Made by a program: the position numbers and the translations under genes. From contig CAMYMC010000046.1 in the NCBI GenBank assembly GCA_947259365.1, positions 32,026-96,025 on the forward strand: DNA of 64,000 nucleotides, given 5' to 3'. Within the stretch, counting starts at the first letter, position 1, and the number at the start of each line of letters is the position of its first letter. The stretch comes from an uncultured Acidimicrobiaceae bacterium. GTDB lineage: Bacteria; Actinomycetota; Acidimicrobiia; Spongiisociales; UBA5794. Below, piece by piece: positions 9,778-17,681 of this stretch. The notes beneath the pieces are model-generated. The model had not been told where the DNA came from. It ran no database searches and saw nothing but the letters and a program-made list of their open reading frames with translations.

Positions 9778-9793
9778 AGGGCCATATGGCTCT
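9778..9793. promoter_or_regulatory. Palindrome upstream of PocR-type regulator
   Basis: AGGGCCATATGGCTCT is a near-perfect 16 bp palindrome (perfect core GCCATATGGC at 9781-9790) about 90 bp before the start at 9882. The stretch after it (9795-9865) is clearly less GC-rich than the surroundings, as expected for a promoter. It may be an operator for this regulator or for another factor (inference). Confidence 0.4.
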
Positions 9794-9881
9794 ATGCAGT
9801 CTCATGCCTCTATTAGAAACTGCACAAGAAGGCAGAGAACTGTATGAGCTGGCAGATGATGCGCAGGAAGGATGCCTTGGC

Positions 9882-10676
9882 ATGGCCGTGTATCTGACGA
9901 CACGCGAGGTCCAGGACCTCCTCAAGGTCGATCGCTCGACGGTCTACCGGATGGCCGAGGACGGCAGGCTCCCCGGCGTCAAGGTGGGCCGGCAGTGGCG
10001 GTTCCCCGCCGACCGGATCGACGCCATGCTCGGCGTCACCCCGACCGCCACCGGCCCTCCGCCGGCGACGGCGCCCGCACCCGGACCCAGCCTGCGCGGC
10101 GACCTGAGCGAATTGCTGCCGCTCGACGCGATCGAGGCCATGGCCGAGCTCCTCGGCGACCTCATGGGTGCGATGGTCGTCGTGACCGACATGGAAGGAC
10201 GGCCGCTCACCGGGGTCGCCAACCCCTGCGGGCTCTACGGTGCGTTCGAGAGCAACCCCGCCGTGCTGGCGAAGTGCATCGAGGGCTGGCGGGACTACGC
10301 CACCGACCTCGACCTGGAACCGCGGTTTCGGCCCAGCCACTTCGGCTTCCTCTGCGCTCGCGGCTTCATCAGGGTCGGCACCGAGCTCAGGGGCATGGTC
10401 ATCGTCGGTGGTTTCGCCCCCGAGCAGTGGCCGCCGGAGCCGGACCGGGTCGGCGAGATCGCGGCCGACCTCGGTGTCGCCGAGTCCGAATACCGGCTGC
10501 ACATCGACGAGGTGTTCCACGCCGACGAGGCGCATCTCCAGATGATCCGCTCCCTCCTCCCTCGCATCAGCATCCTCGTCTCCCACATGGCGACGGCGCG
10601 CGACGAGCTCGTCTCCAAGCTCATCGCCATCGCCGAGCTCGCCCACGCCCACACACCCACAAGGAGCACACCGTGA
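9882..10676 (+). CDS. HTH (excisionase/BldC-type) regulator with PocR ligand-binding domain
   Basis: About 264 residues. The N-terminus (MAVYLTTREVQDLLKVDRST...GRQWRFPADRID) is the winged excisionase-type helix-turn-helix. After a Pro/Ala linker, residues about 80-250 match the PocR sensory domain, a small-molecule-binding PAS-like fold. It carries Cys residues at NPCGLYG, AKCIEGW and GFLCARG that could bind a ligand or metal. The start at 9882 is preferred: AGGAAGG lies 10 nt before it and the HTH begins there, although the frame is open back to 9786. Its stop overlaps the GTG of the sulfide:quinone reductase-like gene, so it heads the sulfur operon and probably controls it. Confidence 0.86.
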   Translation: MAVYLTTREVQDLLKVDRSTVYRMAEDGRLPGVKVGRQWRFPADRIDAMLGVTPTATGPPPATAPAPGPSLRGDLSELLPLDAIEAMAELLGDLMGAMVVVTDMEGRPLTGVANPCGLYGAFESNPAVLAKCIEGWRDYATDLDLEPRFRPSHFGFLCARGFIRVGTELRGMVIVGGFAPEQWPPEPDRVGEIAADLGVAESEYRLHIDEVFHADEAHLQMIRSLLPRISILVSHMATARDELVSKLIAIAELAHAHTPTRSTP

Positions 10677-11911
10677 AGCACCTCGTCGTCCTCGGGGCCG
10701 GCACCGCCGGCACGATGACGGTCAACAAGCTCCGGCCCCGCCTCGACCCCGCCGAGTGGCGGATCACGGTCGTCGACCAGGACGAGACCCACCTCTACCA
10801 GCCGGGCCTGCTCTTCATCCCCTTCGGGATCTACGACGCCGGCGACGTCGTCAAGACTCGCCGGGAGTTCGTGCCCCGCGGCGTCGAGCTCGTCGTCGCC
10901 GGCATCGACAGGATCGACCCGGATGAGAGTCGGGTCATCTTCGAAGACGGCAGGACCCTCGACTACGACTACCTCGTCATCGCCACCGGGACGCATCCGA
11001 GACCGGACCAGACACCGGGGCTGACGGATGAGGCCCTCCACGACACCATCCACGACTTCTACACCCTCGAAGGCGCCGTGGCACTCGCCGAGGCCCTCGA
11101 GACGTGGGACGGCGGCAGGCTCGTCGTCAACATCATGGAGATGCCGATCAAGTGCCCGGTTGCGCCGCTCGAGTTCGTGTTCCTCGCCGACTGGTTCTTC
11201 CACGAGCGGGGCATGCGGGACCGGGTGGAGCTCGTATTCGCCACTCCCCTCTCCGAGGCGTTCACCAAACCGATCGCGGCGCGGCACCTCGCCCACCTCC
11301 TCGATGAGAAGAAGATCGCCGTCGAGACCGACTTCTACGTCGAGCAGGTCGACCCCGAGCGCAACGTCCTCGTCTCCTACGACGAGCGCGAACTCGGCTA
11401 CGACCTGCTCGTCACGGTCCCGGTCAACATGGGCGCCGAGTACATCGCCCGCTCCGGCCTCGGCGACGAGCTCAACCACGTCCCGGTCGACAAGCACACG
11501 TTCCTGTCGCGGGACTACGACAACGTGTTCGCGCTCGGCGACGCCGCCGACCTGCCCACGTCGAAGGCCGGCTCGGTGGTGCATTTCTCCGTCGACGTCT
11601 TCACCGACAACTTCCTGCGCCACGTCGAGAGCCTCCCGATGCTCGAGAGATTCGACGGGCATGCCAACTGCTTCATCGAGTCGGGCTTCGGCAAGGGCCT
11701 GCTCATCGACTTCAACTACGACACCGAGCCGCTGCCCGGCAAGTACCCCCTGCCCGGCATCGGTCCGTTCTCCCTACTCGAGGAGACCGAGGTCAACCAC
11801 TGGGGCAAGCTCCTCTTCCGCTGGACGTACTGGCACGTCCTCCTCGAGGGCAGGCCTCTCCCGCTGCCGTCCCGGATGCTGATGGCCGGCAAGAGAAGGG
11901 TGGAGCCGTGA
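10673..11911 (+). CDS. sqr: Sulfide:quinone oxidoreductase-like FAD protein
   Basis: 412 residues from GTG 10673 (ribosome site AAGGAG). The FAD fold begins at once (HLVVLGAGTAGTMTVNKL), and the second nucleotide motif appears in NVFALGDAADL. Family members oxidise sulfide at the membrane and pass electrons to quinone, leaving polysulfide or persulfide on Cys residues. Two of the three SQR cysteines are visible, in IKCPVAPLEF and HANCFIESGFGKG. The third, near residue 128 in type I enzymes, has no counterpart, as in several other SQR types. A short hydrophobic/aromatic C-terminus (WGKLLFRWTYWHVLL) may dock to the membrane. The operon partners DUF1641, TusE-like and DsrE-like support a sulfur-oxidation role. 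Confidence 0.88.
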   Translation: MKHLVVLGAGTAGTMTVNKLRPRLDPAEWRITVVDQDETHLYQPGLLFIPFGIYDAGDVVKTRREFVPRGVELVVAGIDRIDPDESRVIFEDGRTLDYDYLVIATGTHPRPDQTPGLTDEALHDTIHDFYTLEGAVALAEALETWDGGRLVVNIMEMPIKCPVAPLEFVFLADWFFHERGMRDRVELVFATPLSEAFTKPIAARHLAHLLDEKKIAVETDFYVEQVDPERNVLVSYDERELGYDLLVTVPVNMGAEYIARSGLGDELNHVPVDKHTFLSRDYDNVFALGDAADLPTSKAGSVVHFSVDVFTDNFLRHVESLPMLERFDGHANCFIESGFGKGLLIDFNYDTEPLPGKYPLPGIGPFSLLEETEVNHWGKLLFRWTYWHVLLEGRPLPLPSRMLMAGKRRVEP

Positions 11912-12627
11912 CCACCGCCACGACGTCGCTCCACGACATCGAGGCGAAGATCGACGCCGTCGGTGCCCGCCTCGACGCTCTCACCGGGCTCGTCGAAGCG
12001 CAGGCCCGCCGACAGGCGAGATGGGACGAGCTCGGACGCGATCTCACGCCGGTGGCCGGCGCCGCGTTCGAGCGGCTGGCGGTCGAACTCGACGACCTGG
12101 GGGACGACGTCGACGGCGAGCGGCTGGCGTCGCTGGCACGCCGCTTCGTCAGGAGCACCGCGGAGATCGAAGGGGTCCTCGATCAGCTGGAGCGGCTCTC
12201 GTCGCTCGCCGGAGACCTGGCGGAACTGGGACCGGCCGTGTTTCTCGCCGCCGCCGATCGCCTCGACGAGCTGGAGCGGCGCGGCTACTTCGAGTTCGTC
12301 CGCGGCGGTCTCGGGGTTCTCGACCGGGTCGTGACATCGTTCGGCGAGGAGGACATCGACCAGCTCGGCGACAACATCGTCCACATCCTCCACACCGTGA
12401 AGGAGATGACCCAGCCCGAGGTGATGCGCATGCTGCAGCGCACCGCCCGGGTCGTGCGCGAGGAGCCCGACGCCGAGGCGCCGACGTTGCGCCAGCTGCT
12501 CCGAGACCTACGCGATCCCGCAGTCAAACGCGGCCTCCACCGCATGCTGACCGCGATGCGGTCGCTGTCCGAGGCCGAGAGCGATCCGGAACCACCAGAT
12601 CACACCCCGAACGAAAGGAGGCCTTGA
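11908..12627 (+). CDS. DUF1641 family protein (SQR-associated)
   Basis: A 239-residue, highly charged, mostly helical protein with probable coiled-coil parts (IEAKIDAVGARLDALTGLVEAQ; LDQLERLSSLAGDLAEL). It has no signal peptide and no cysteine. The central segment FVRGGLGVLDRVVTSFGEEDIDQLGDNIVHILHTV is the recognisable DUF1641 core. Genes of this family are habitually found beside SQR and sulfur-relay genes, but the biochemical role is unknown. GTG 11908 overlaps the sqr stop (GTGA), and the next gene starts immediately after its stop. Confidence 0.82.
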   Translation: MTTATTSLHDIEAKIDAVGARLDALTGLVEAQARRQARWDELGRDLTPVAGAAFERLAVELDDLGDDVDGERLASLARRFVRSTAEIEGVLDQLERLSSLAGDLAELGPAVFLAAADRLDELERRGYFEFVRGGLGVLDRVVTSFGEEDIDQLGDNIVHILHTVKEMTQPEVMRMLQRTARVVREEPDAEAPTLRQLLRDLRDPAVKRGLHRMLTAMRSLSEAESDPEPPDHTPNERRP

Positions 12628-12945
12628 ATGGCCACCGCAACACTGAGCGGATACGAGATCCACGTCGACGAAGAGGGGTTCATGACGGACCCCGCCGAGT
12701 GGAGCGAGGAGCTCGCCGGCTTCCTGGCCCATCAGATCGGCATCGACGAGCTGACCGAGGACCACTGGAAGGTCATCCGGTTCCTCAGGGAGGACCATGC
12801 GACGGAGGGCACGACCGCCACCCTGCGTCGGGTCTCCACCCTGGGCGGGATCCCGGTCAAGCAGCTCTACGCGCTGTTCCCCAAGAAGCCCGCCAAGAAG
12901 ATGGCGTACATCGCCGGCCTTCCCAAGCCGAAGGGCTGCGTCTGA
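12628..12945 (+). CDS. TusE/DsrC family sulfur-carrier protein with a single cysteine
   Basis: 105 residues, the usual TusE/DsrC size. The family fold is clear (DEEGFMTDPAEWSEELA; DELTEDHWKVIRFLRE; ending GLPKPKGCV). The penultimate Cys104, which carries sulfur as a persulfide or trisulfide in this family, is present. The second DsrC cysteine (CysB, about 11 residues upstream) is replaced: the stretch reads KKMAYIAGLPK, with Ala in that place. This resembles TusE-type or regulatory homologues more than dissimilatory DsrC. The ribosome site AAAGGAGG sits in the end of the previous gene. It probably exchanges sulfur with the DsrE-like protein next door. Confidence 0.88.
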   Translation: MATATLSGYEIHVDEEGFMTDPAEWSEELAGFLAHQIGIDELTEDHWKVIRFLREDHATEGTTATLRRVSTLGGIPVKQLYALFPKKPAKKMAYIAGLPKPKGCV

Positions 12946-12978
12946 ACGACACCGGCGAGGCCGGAGCAAAGGAGTGAC

Positions 12979-13491
12979 ATGACGACGGACACGATGGAGA
13001 TGCCGGTTCCCGCGTTTGCCGCGGACGAGGACACCGATCGCAAGATCTGCCTCATCTGCTCGAAGGGCACGCTCGACATGGCATACCCCGGGCTGGTGCT
13101 CGCCAACGGCGCGCTCCAGGAGGGCATCGAGACCCACATCTTCTTCACGTTCTGGGGCCTGGACATGATCACGAAGAAGCGGATGAGTCACCTCAAGGCG
13201 ACCCCGGTCGGCAACACGGCGATGCACATGCCCCAGGCGGCGGCGCCGCTGCCGGGCATGACTGCGATGGCGACCCGGATGCTGAAGAAGGAGATCGACG
13301 AGCTCGGCATCCCGGAAGTGCCCGAGTTCCTGCAGCAGATCGCCGACGCCGGCGGCCACCTGTGGGCCTGCAAGATGTCTGCGGACATGATGGACGTGAG
13401 CCAGGACGACCTCTTCGAGGAGGTCGAGGACATCATCGACGTCAGTGAGTTCATGGACCTGAGCGCGGACGCGCAGGTCATCTTCATCTGA
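12979..13491 (+). CDS. DsrE/DsrF-like (DsrE2-type) sulfur-transfer protein
   Basis: 170 residues of the DsrE/F-like fold. The motif KICLICSKGTLDMAYPGLVLANGALQEGIE...IFFTFWGLDM is typical of the DsrE2 branch. Cysteines occur at KICLICSKG and HLWACKMSADMMDV; the latter corresponds to the sulfur-binding Cys of DsrE-type proteins. A ribosome site (AAAGGAG) precedes ATG 12979. It is the last gene of the sulfur operon and is followed by a strong terminator. The expected role is handing sulfane sulfur from SQR-derived persulfide to the TusE-like carrier (inference from neighbours and family). Confidence 0.87.
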   Translation: MTTDTMEMPVPAFAADEDTDRKICLICSKGTLDMAYPGLVLANGALQEGIETHIFFTFWGLDMITKKRMSHLKATPVGNTAMHMPQAAAPLPGMTAMATRMLKKEIDELGIPEVPEFLQQIADAGGHLWACKMSADMMDVSQDDLFEEVEDIIDVSEFMDLSADAQVIFI

Positions 13492-13505
13492 CCTCCCGCG
13501 AGCCG

Positions 13506-13542
13506 CCCCGGCCTCCGGGTATTGGCAGCCCGGAGGCCGGGG
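13506..13542 (+). terminator. Strong hairpin terminator after sulfur operon
   Basis: A perfect 14 bp inverted repeat (13506-13519 with 13529-13542) around a 9-nt loop sits just downstream of the DsrE-like stop. There is no clear T-tract, but the stem is unusually strong. It lies between convergent genes and may serve both strands. Confidence 0.8.
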
Positions 13543-13569
13543 CTCGCCGCGTCTGGAGCCCCGTAGCCG

Positions 13570-14280
13570 CTAGGCCATCCAGACCGAGATGGGAGCGAGG
13601 GGCTCCAGGGCGAACTCGTAGAGGCGGCCCCGGACGAGCGGCACCGGCGGCACCACCGAGCCGGTGATGACGACGTCGCCGCTCCTCAGCTGCTCTCCGT
13701 TCGCCGCGAGCGTGTCCGCGACGGCGGTGAGGATCCGGCCGTGATCGCCGGTCAGCGCCGTGAGATCGGCGACGGTGGCAAGCGGCCCACCGTCCACCGA
13801 GATGCGGGCGAGCAACCCGGTCGTGTCGAGACCCGACCGGCTCGCGTCGGGTGCGCCGAGGACGAGCCCTGCATGGAAGATGTCGCCGGCGAGGATCTCC
13901 TCGACCGCGCCGGCGTCGATCGGCGCCAGGTCGACGTCGGCGAGCTCGATGGCGGCACCCACCGCCGACACCGCGGCGCGTGCTTCGTCTGGGGCCGCAT
14001 CGGGCCCGAGGTCGGAGCCCATCCAGACGGCGACCTCGAACTCGATGACCCCCGCGGTCCAGTCGCCGGTCGCAATCGTCGCGCCGGATTCGACGAGCGT
14101 GGCGTCGGTGAGGTAGCCGACGAGCGGCGCCGAGATCTCCATGAGCACCAGGGACGCCGGAGCACCGAAGGCGACCTTCCAGCCGAGACGGCTCGCGCCT
14201 CTATCGAGGTCATCGCGCCGCCCTGCGAGCTGGCGGGTCATGCCGGCGACGACCCGGGGGTCCTCCCACGGCCGGGTCAC
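13570..14280 (-). CDS. 2-keto-4-pentenoate hydratase (MhpD/HpaH-like, FAH superfamily)
   Basis: 236 residues from GTG 14280, which overlaps the upstream cupin stop (GTGA). Family features are visible: SRLGWKVAFGAP, PLVGYLTDATLV, IEFEVAVWMG (metal-binding Glu pair) and RSGDVVITGSVVPPVPL. Enzymes of this family hydrate 2-oxo-dienoates from meta-cleavage of aromatics. It is the last of three coupled genes with a cupin and a beta-hydroxyacid dehydrogenase. The substrate is not determinable; a side-chain or ring-cleavage 2-oxo acid is likely. Confidence 0.85.
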   Translation of the reverse strand: MTRPWEDPRVVAGMTRQLAGRRDDLDRGASRLGWKVAFGAPASLVLMEISAPLVGYLTDATLVESGATIATGDWTAGVIEFEVAVWMGSDLGPDAAPDEARAAVSAVGAAIELADVDLAPIDAGAVEEILAGDIFHAGLVLGAPDASRSGLDTTGLLARISVDGGPLATVADLTALTGDHGRILTAVADTLAANGEQLRSGDVVITGSVVPPVPLVRGRLYEFALEPLAPISVWMA

Positions 14281-14687
14281 ATCCCGGTCCCCGTCTCCGC
14301 CACCTCGTATCCCGAGGCCTCGAGCGACCCGCACCCGCTCCAGCCCCAGACGAGCACCACGTCCCCATCCCCCGTGTTGTCGAAACCGTGCCACCGTCCC
14401 CGCGGCGTCCACACGACGTCTCCCTTCGTCGCCGGCTCGGTGCCGTCGTCGGTGTAGATGCGGCCGGAGCCGGCCAGCACGACGAAGAACTCGTCCGCGT
14501 TGCGATGGAGGTGCCGGTCGTGGCGGGCGCCGGGGGGCAGCACCGTCCAACCGAGAAGGAAGTCCTCGGTGCCGGCGGACGCCTCGTCGATGAGGAACTG
14601 CACCTGCATCCCGATCCAGCCATCGTCCTCGCGCAACCCGTCCACCACGGGCACGGTGCCGAGGCTCGTCCGGAACCGAGCGGTCAC
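14277..14687 (-). CDS. Small single-domain cupin protein
   Basis: 136 residues from GTG 14687, which overlaps the dehydrogenase stop. The cupin motif 1 pattern is GARHDRHLHRNADEFFVVLAGSG, with two His and a Glu as metal ligands. Motif 2 is PRGRWHGFDNTGD, with the last His. It probably binds a divalent metal and acts on, or isomerises, the pathway intermediate shared with its two operon neighbours. No more specific function can be read. Confidence 0.83.
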   Translation of the reverse strand: MTARFRTSLGTVPVVDGLREDDGWIGMQVQFLIDEASAGTEDFLLGWTVLPPGARHDRHLHRNADEFFVVLAGSGRIYTDDGTEPATKGDVVWTPRGRWHGFDNTGDGDVVLVWGWSGCGSLEASGYEVAETGTGM

Positions 14688-15559
14688 GACAGGCCTCCCA
14701 TCATCCGGTAGACGTCGAAGACGGTGACGAAGTCCCGGTGGTCGATGCCCAGGCCCCGGCACGCATTCAGCAACTCGTTGGCGGCGGCGCCGAGCGGAGC
14801 GGCGGAGCCCTGACGGCGGGCGACTTCGAGGGCGAGGACCATGTCCTTCTGCTGGAGCGTGACGTCGGCGAGGGGCGTCTCGGGCATGTCGAGGATGAAC
14901 GGCCCCCGGTACCCCATCACCGGCGACGCCACCACGCTCTTGAGCATGGCATCGACGGCCACGGCCCGATCGACGCCGCCCTTCTCGGCGAGCGCCACCG
15001 ACTCGCAGAAGGCGACCATCTCGACGATGAGCGTGAGGTTGATCGCCACCTTCATCTGGGCGGCGGTGCCCGAGGGGCCGATGTAGCTCACCCTGGACCC
15101 GATGTCGTACAGCACCGGCTCCACCCTCTCGTACGCAGCACGGTCACCACCCACCATGGTCGATGCCGACCCCTGGCCGACGGTGATCGGGCTGCCCGAG
15201 ATCGGCGCGTCGACCATGACGAGGCCGTTCCCGGCGAACACGGACGCGACCTCTCTGCTCACGTCGGGGTCGATCGTGCTCATGTCCAGGTACACGGCGT
15301 CGGGTGCGAGTCCCGCCACGATGCCGTCGTCGCCGAGGGCGACCGCACGCACCGCGGCGCCGTCGGTGACGATCGAGAACACGATCTCGGAAGCGGCCGC
15401 GACGTCGCGCGGCGACGTCCCCCATGCCATGCCGCGCTCCAGTAGCGGCTCCGCCTTCGCCTCGGTCCGGTTCCAGCCGGTGACGCGATGCCCCGCGTCG
15501 AGAAGCCGGGGCACGATCACGCTGCCCATGTCGCCGAGACCGATCCAGCCGATGTCCAT
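14684..15559 (-). CDS. NAD(P)-dependent beta-hydroxyacid dehydrogenase (3-hydroxyisobutyrate dehydrogenase family)
   Basis: 291 residues, the normal family length. The Rossmann motif is IGWIGLGDMGSVIVPRLLDAGH, followed by GWNRT. The substrate loop is DAPISGSPITVGQGS and the catalytic Lys is in AAQMKVAINLT. The family oxidises 3-hydroxyisobutyrate, tartronate semialdehyde and related beta-hydroxyacids. It is the first gene of a three-gene minus-strand unit with coupled starts, so it probably processes a hydroxyacid related to the hydratase substrate. Confidence 0.9.
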   Translation of the reverse strand: MDIGWIGLGDMGSVIVPRLLDAGHRVTGWNRTEAKAEPLLERGMAWGTSPRDVAAASEIVFSIVTDGAAVRAVALGDDGIVAGLAPDAVYLDMSTIDPDVSREVASVFAGNGLVMVDAPISGSPITVGQGSASTMVGGDRAAYERVEPVLYDIGSRVSYIGPSGTAAQMKVAINLTLIVEMVAFCESVALAEKGGVDRAVAVDAMLKSVVASPVMGYRGPFILDMPETPLADVTLQQKDMVLALEVARRQGSAAPLGAAANELLNACRGLGIDHRDFVTVFDVYRMMGGLS

Positions 15560-15636
15560 CGCCCTCCACTTCCGACCGCCGTCATCCTATGGCGCGCCCT
15601 GCCCCGGGCACGGGCCGGGTCCTTCGCCCGTTGGTG

Positions 15637-16056
15637 CTATCCGGAGTCGGCGCCGATGGAATCGACAAAGCCGGCGAGGGCGCGCTCGAGCAGGGCGCGG
15701 GCCTCCTTCACGACCGGGTCGAGCCCGGGGGCATCGGCGACGCGAGACATCACCTCGGGGTCGAGGATCGACACAACCGTCGATCCGTTGGAGCGGTACA
15801 CGACGACGTTGCACGGCAGGAGCAAGCCGATCGACTCATCGACACCGAGCGCCTCGTTGGCGAGCGCCGGGTTGCAGGCGCCGAGGATCTTGTAGGGCTC
15901 GCGCTCGACCCCGAGCTTGGCCGCCAGCGTCGCCTTGACGTCGATCTCGGTGAGGATGCCGAAGCCCTCTTCGGCGAGCGCGGCACGCATCGCATGCTCG
16001 GCCGCTTCGACCGAGGCGTCGACCTCGACCGTGAGTCCGTACGGTGTTTCCGTCAT
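15637..16056 (-). CDS. DUF302 family protein
   Basis: 139 residues from ATG 16056, chosen because GGGAGGA lies 8 nt before it. The DUF302 fold is recognisable: VDASVEAAEHAMRAALAEEGFGILTEIDVKATL, GACNPALANEALGVDESIGLLLPCNVVVY and VSILDPEVM. One conserved Cys in LLPCNV and one in GACNP might bind metal or thiol ligands. Members are often found near sulfur and metal genes, but their role is not known. It is divergent from the trpB2 gene. Confidence 0.86.
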   Translation of the reverse strand: MTETPYGLTVEVDASVEAAEHAMRAALAEEGFGILTEIDVKATLAAKLGVEREPYKILGACNPALANEALGVDESIGLLLPCNVVVYRSNGSTVVSILDPEVMSRVADAPGLDPVVKEARALLERALAGFVDSIGADSG

Positions 16057-16222
16057 CTCCGAATCCTCCCGCATTGCGGCACGTACATCCCGACGATACG
16101 TCCTCGCAAGCGCGGCGGCGGCCGAACCCCCGACGGCACCCCCGCACCGGGTCGAGCAGCCGCGGTGACCGCTGCCTACACTCGGCGCGTGACCACGCGG
16201 GTCGTCGGGTGAAGGAGGGACC

Positions 16223-17590
16223 ATGCCTGATCACGTTCGTATCACGCTCGATGAGTCGGAGCTGCCCACCCAGTGGTACAACCTCATCCCCGACCTGCCG
16301 GTTCCGCCACCACCGGTGCTGCACCCGGGAACGCACGAGCCGGTCGGCCCTGACGACCTCGCGCCACTGTTCCCGATGGCGCTCATCGGCCAGGAGGTGA
16401 CCACCGACAGCTACGTGGACATCCCGGGCGCCGTGCTCGACATCTACAGGATGTGGCGGTCGACCCCGCTGCACCGGGCCCGCCGTCTCGAGCAGCACCT
16501 CGATACGCCGGCGCGGATCTACTACAAGTACGAAGGCGTCAGCCCGGCCGGCTCGCACAAGCCCAACACATCCGTCCCCCAGGCGTACTACAACGCCCAG
16601 GAGGGCGTGAAGAAGCTCACGACCGAGACAGGCGCCGGGCAGTGGGGCTCGGCGCTGGCACTGGCGACCGCGCTCTTCGGCCTCGAATGCGAGGTGTGGC
16701 AGGTGGCGGCCTCGTTCATACAGAAGCCGTACCGGAAGACGATGATGGAGGTGTGGGGCGCCAAGGTGCACTCAAGCCCATCCGAGGTCACCAACGCCGG
16801 GCGACAGATCCGTGCCGAGAGCCCGGACAGCCCGGGGAGCCTCGGCATCGCCATCTCCGAGGCGGTGGAGGTCGCCGCCGGCGACCCCGACACCAAGTAC
16901 TCGCTCGGGAGCGTCCTCAACCACGTCCTGTTGCATCAGACGGTCATCGGCCAGGAGGCGCTGGCGCAGCTCGCCAAGATCGGGGAGACACCCGACCTCC
17001 TCGTCGGCTGCACCGGCGGCGGCTCGAACTTCTCGGGGCTGTCGTTCCCGTTCCTGCGGGAGAAGCTGGCCGGCAACATGAACCCGACGATCCGCTGCGT
17101 CGAGCCGGCGGCATGCCCGTCGCTGACGAGGGGCGAGTACCGGTACGACTTCGGCGACACCATCGGCATGACCCCGCTGGTGAAGATGCACACCCTGGGC
17201 CACGGGTTCGTCCCGGACCCGATCCACGCCGGCGGGCTCCGCTATCACGGGATGGCGCCGCTCGTGTCGCATCTGTACGAGATCGGGCTCGTCGAGGCCG
17301 AGGCGATCCACCAGAACGAGTGCTTCCAGGCTGCCGTCACCTTCGCCCGCACGGAGGGAATCCTCCCCGCCCCGGAGCCGACCCATGCCATCGCGGCGGC
17401 GATCCGGGAGGCGAACCGGTGCAGGGAGACGGGTGAGGAGAAGGTCGTCCTCATCGCCGTGTGCGGCCACGGCCATTTCGACCTCACGGCGTACGAGACC
17501 TACCTCTCCGGCCAGCTCGTCGACTACGAGTACCCGGAGGAGAAGGTCGCCGAGGCCATGAAGGCGGTCCCGGTGGTCGCCGGAGCCTGA
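16223..17590 (+). CDS. trpB: Tryptophan synthase beta chain-like protein TrpB2
   Basis: 455 residues, longer than the classical TrpB and matching the TrpB2 branch. The PLP lysine lies in [11 protein letters not shown], the substrate loop is [13 protein letters not shown], and the phosphate-binding loop is GCTGGGSNF. TrpB2 joins indole and serine (or O-phosphoserine) to give tryptophan and is usually unlinked to trpA, as here. A strong ribosome site (GAAGGAGGGACC) precedes the ATG. Its location next to a large operon that looks like tryptophan/indoleacetate breakdown may be meaningful, for example indole salvage, or may be coincidence. Confidence 0.92.
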   Translation: MPDHVRITLDESELPTQWYNLIPDLPVPPPPVLHPGTHEPVGPDDLAPLFPMALIGQEVTTDSYVDIPGAVLDIYRMWRSTPLHRARRLEQHLDTPARIYYKYEGVSPAGSHKPNTSVPQAYYNAQEGVKKLTTETGAGQWGSALALATALFGLECEVWQVAASFIQKPYRKTMMEVWGAKVHSSPSEVTNAGRQIRAESPDSPGSLGIAISEAVEVAAGDPDTKYSLGSVLNHVLLHQTVIGQEALAQLAKIGETPDLLVGCTGGGSNFSGLSFPFLREKLAGNMNPTIRCVEPAACPSLTRGEYRYDFGDTIGMTPLVKMHTLGHGFVPDPIHAGGLRYHGMAPLVSHLYEIGLVEAEAIHQNECFQAAVTFARTEGILPAPEPTHAIAAAIREANRCRETGEEKVVLIAVCGHGHFDLTAYETYLSGQLVDYEYPEEKVAEAMKAVPVVAGA

Positions 17591-17603
17591 GCTCCAGACA
17601 TTC

Positions 17604-17632
17604 GACGGTGCGGCGCCCCACGCCGCACCGTC
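17604..17632. terminator. Bidirectional hairpin terminator between trpB2 and thiolase
   Basis: A perfect 12 bp inverted repeat (17604-17615 with 17621-17632) with a 5-nt CCCCA loop lies between two convergent genes. It would end both trpB2 and the long catabolic operon. Confidence 0.75.
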
Positions 17633-17681
17633 GTCGCGTCGCGACCCGGTGTCGGAACACGCCGGGCCCCCACGGTGGCGG

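Noticed and set aside
10673..13491. Part of a full dissimilatory dsr operon
   Set aside because: No dsrAB, dsrEFH trio or dsrMKJOP genes; the TusE-like protein lacks the second DsrC cysteine.
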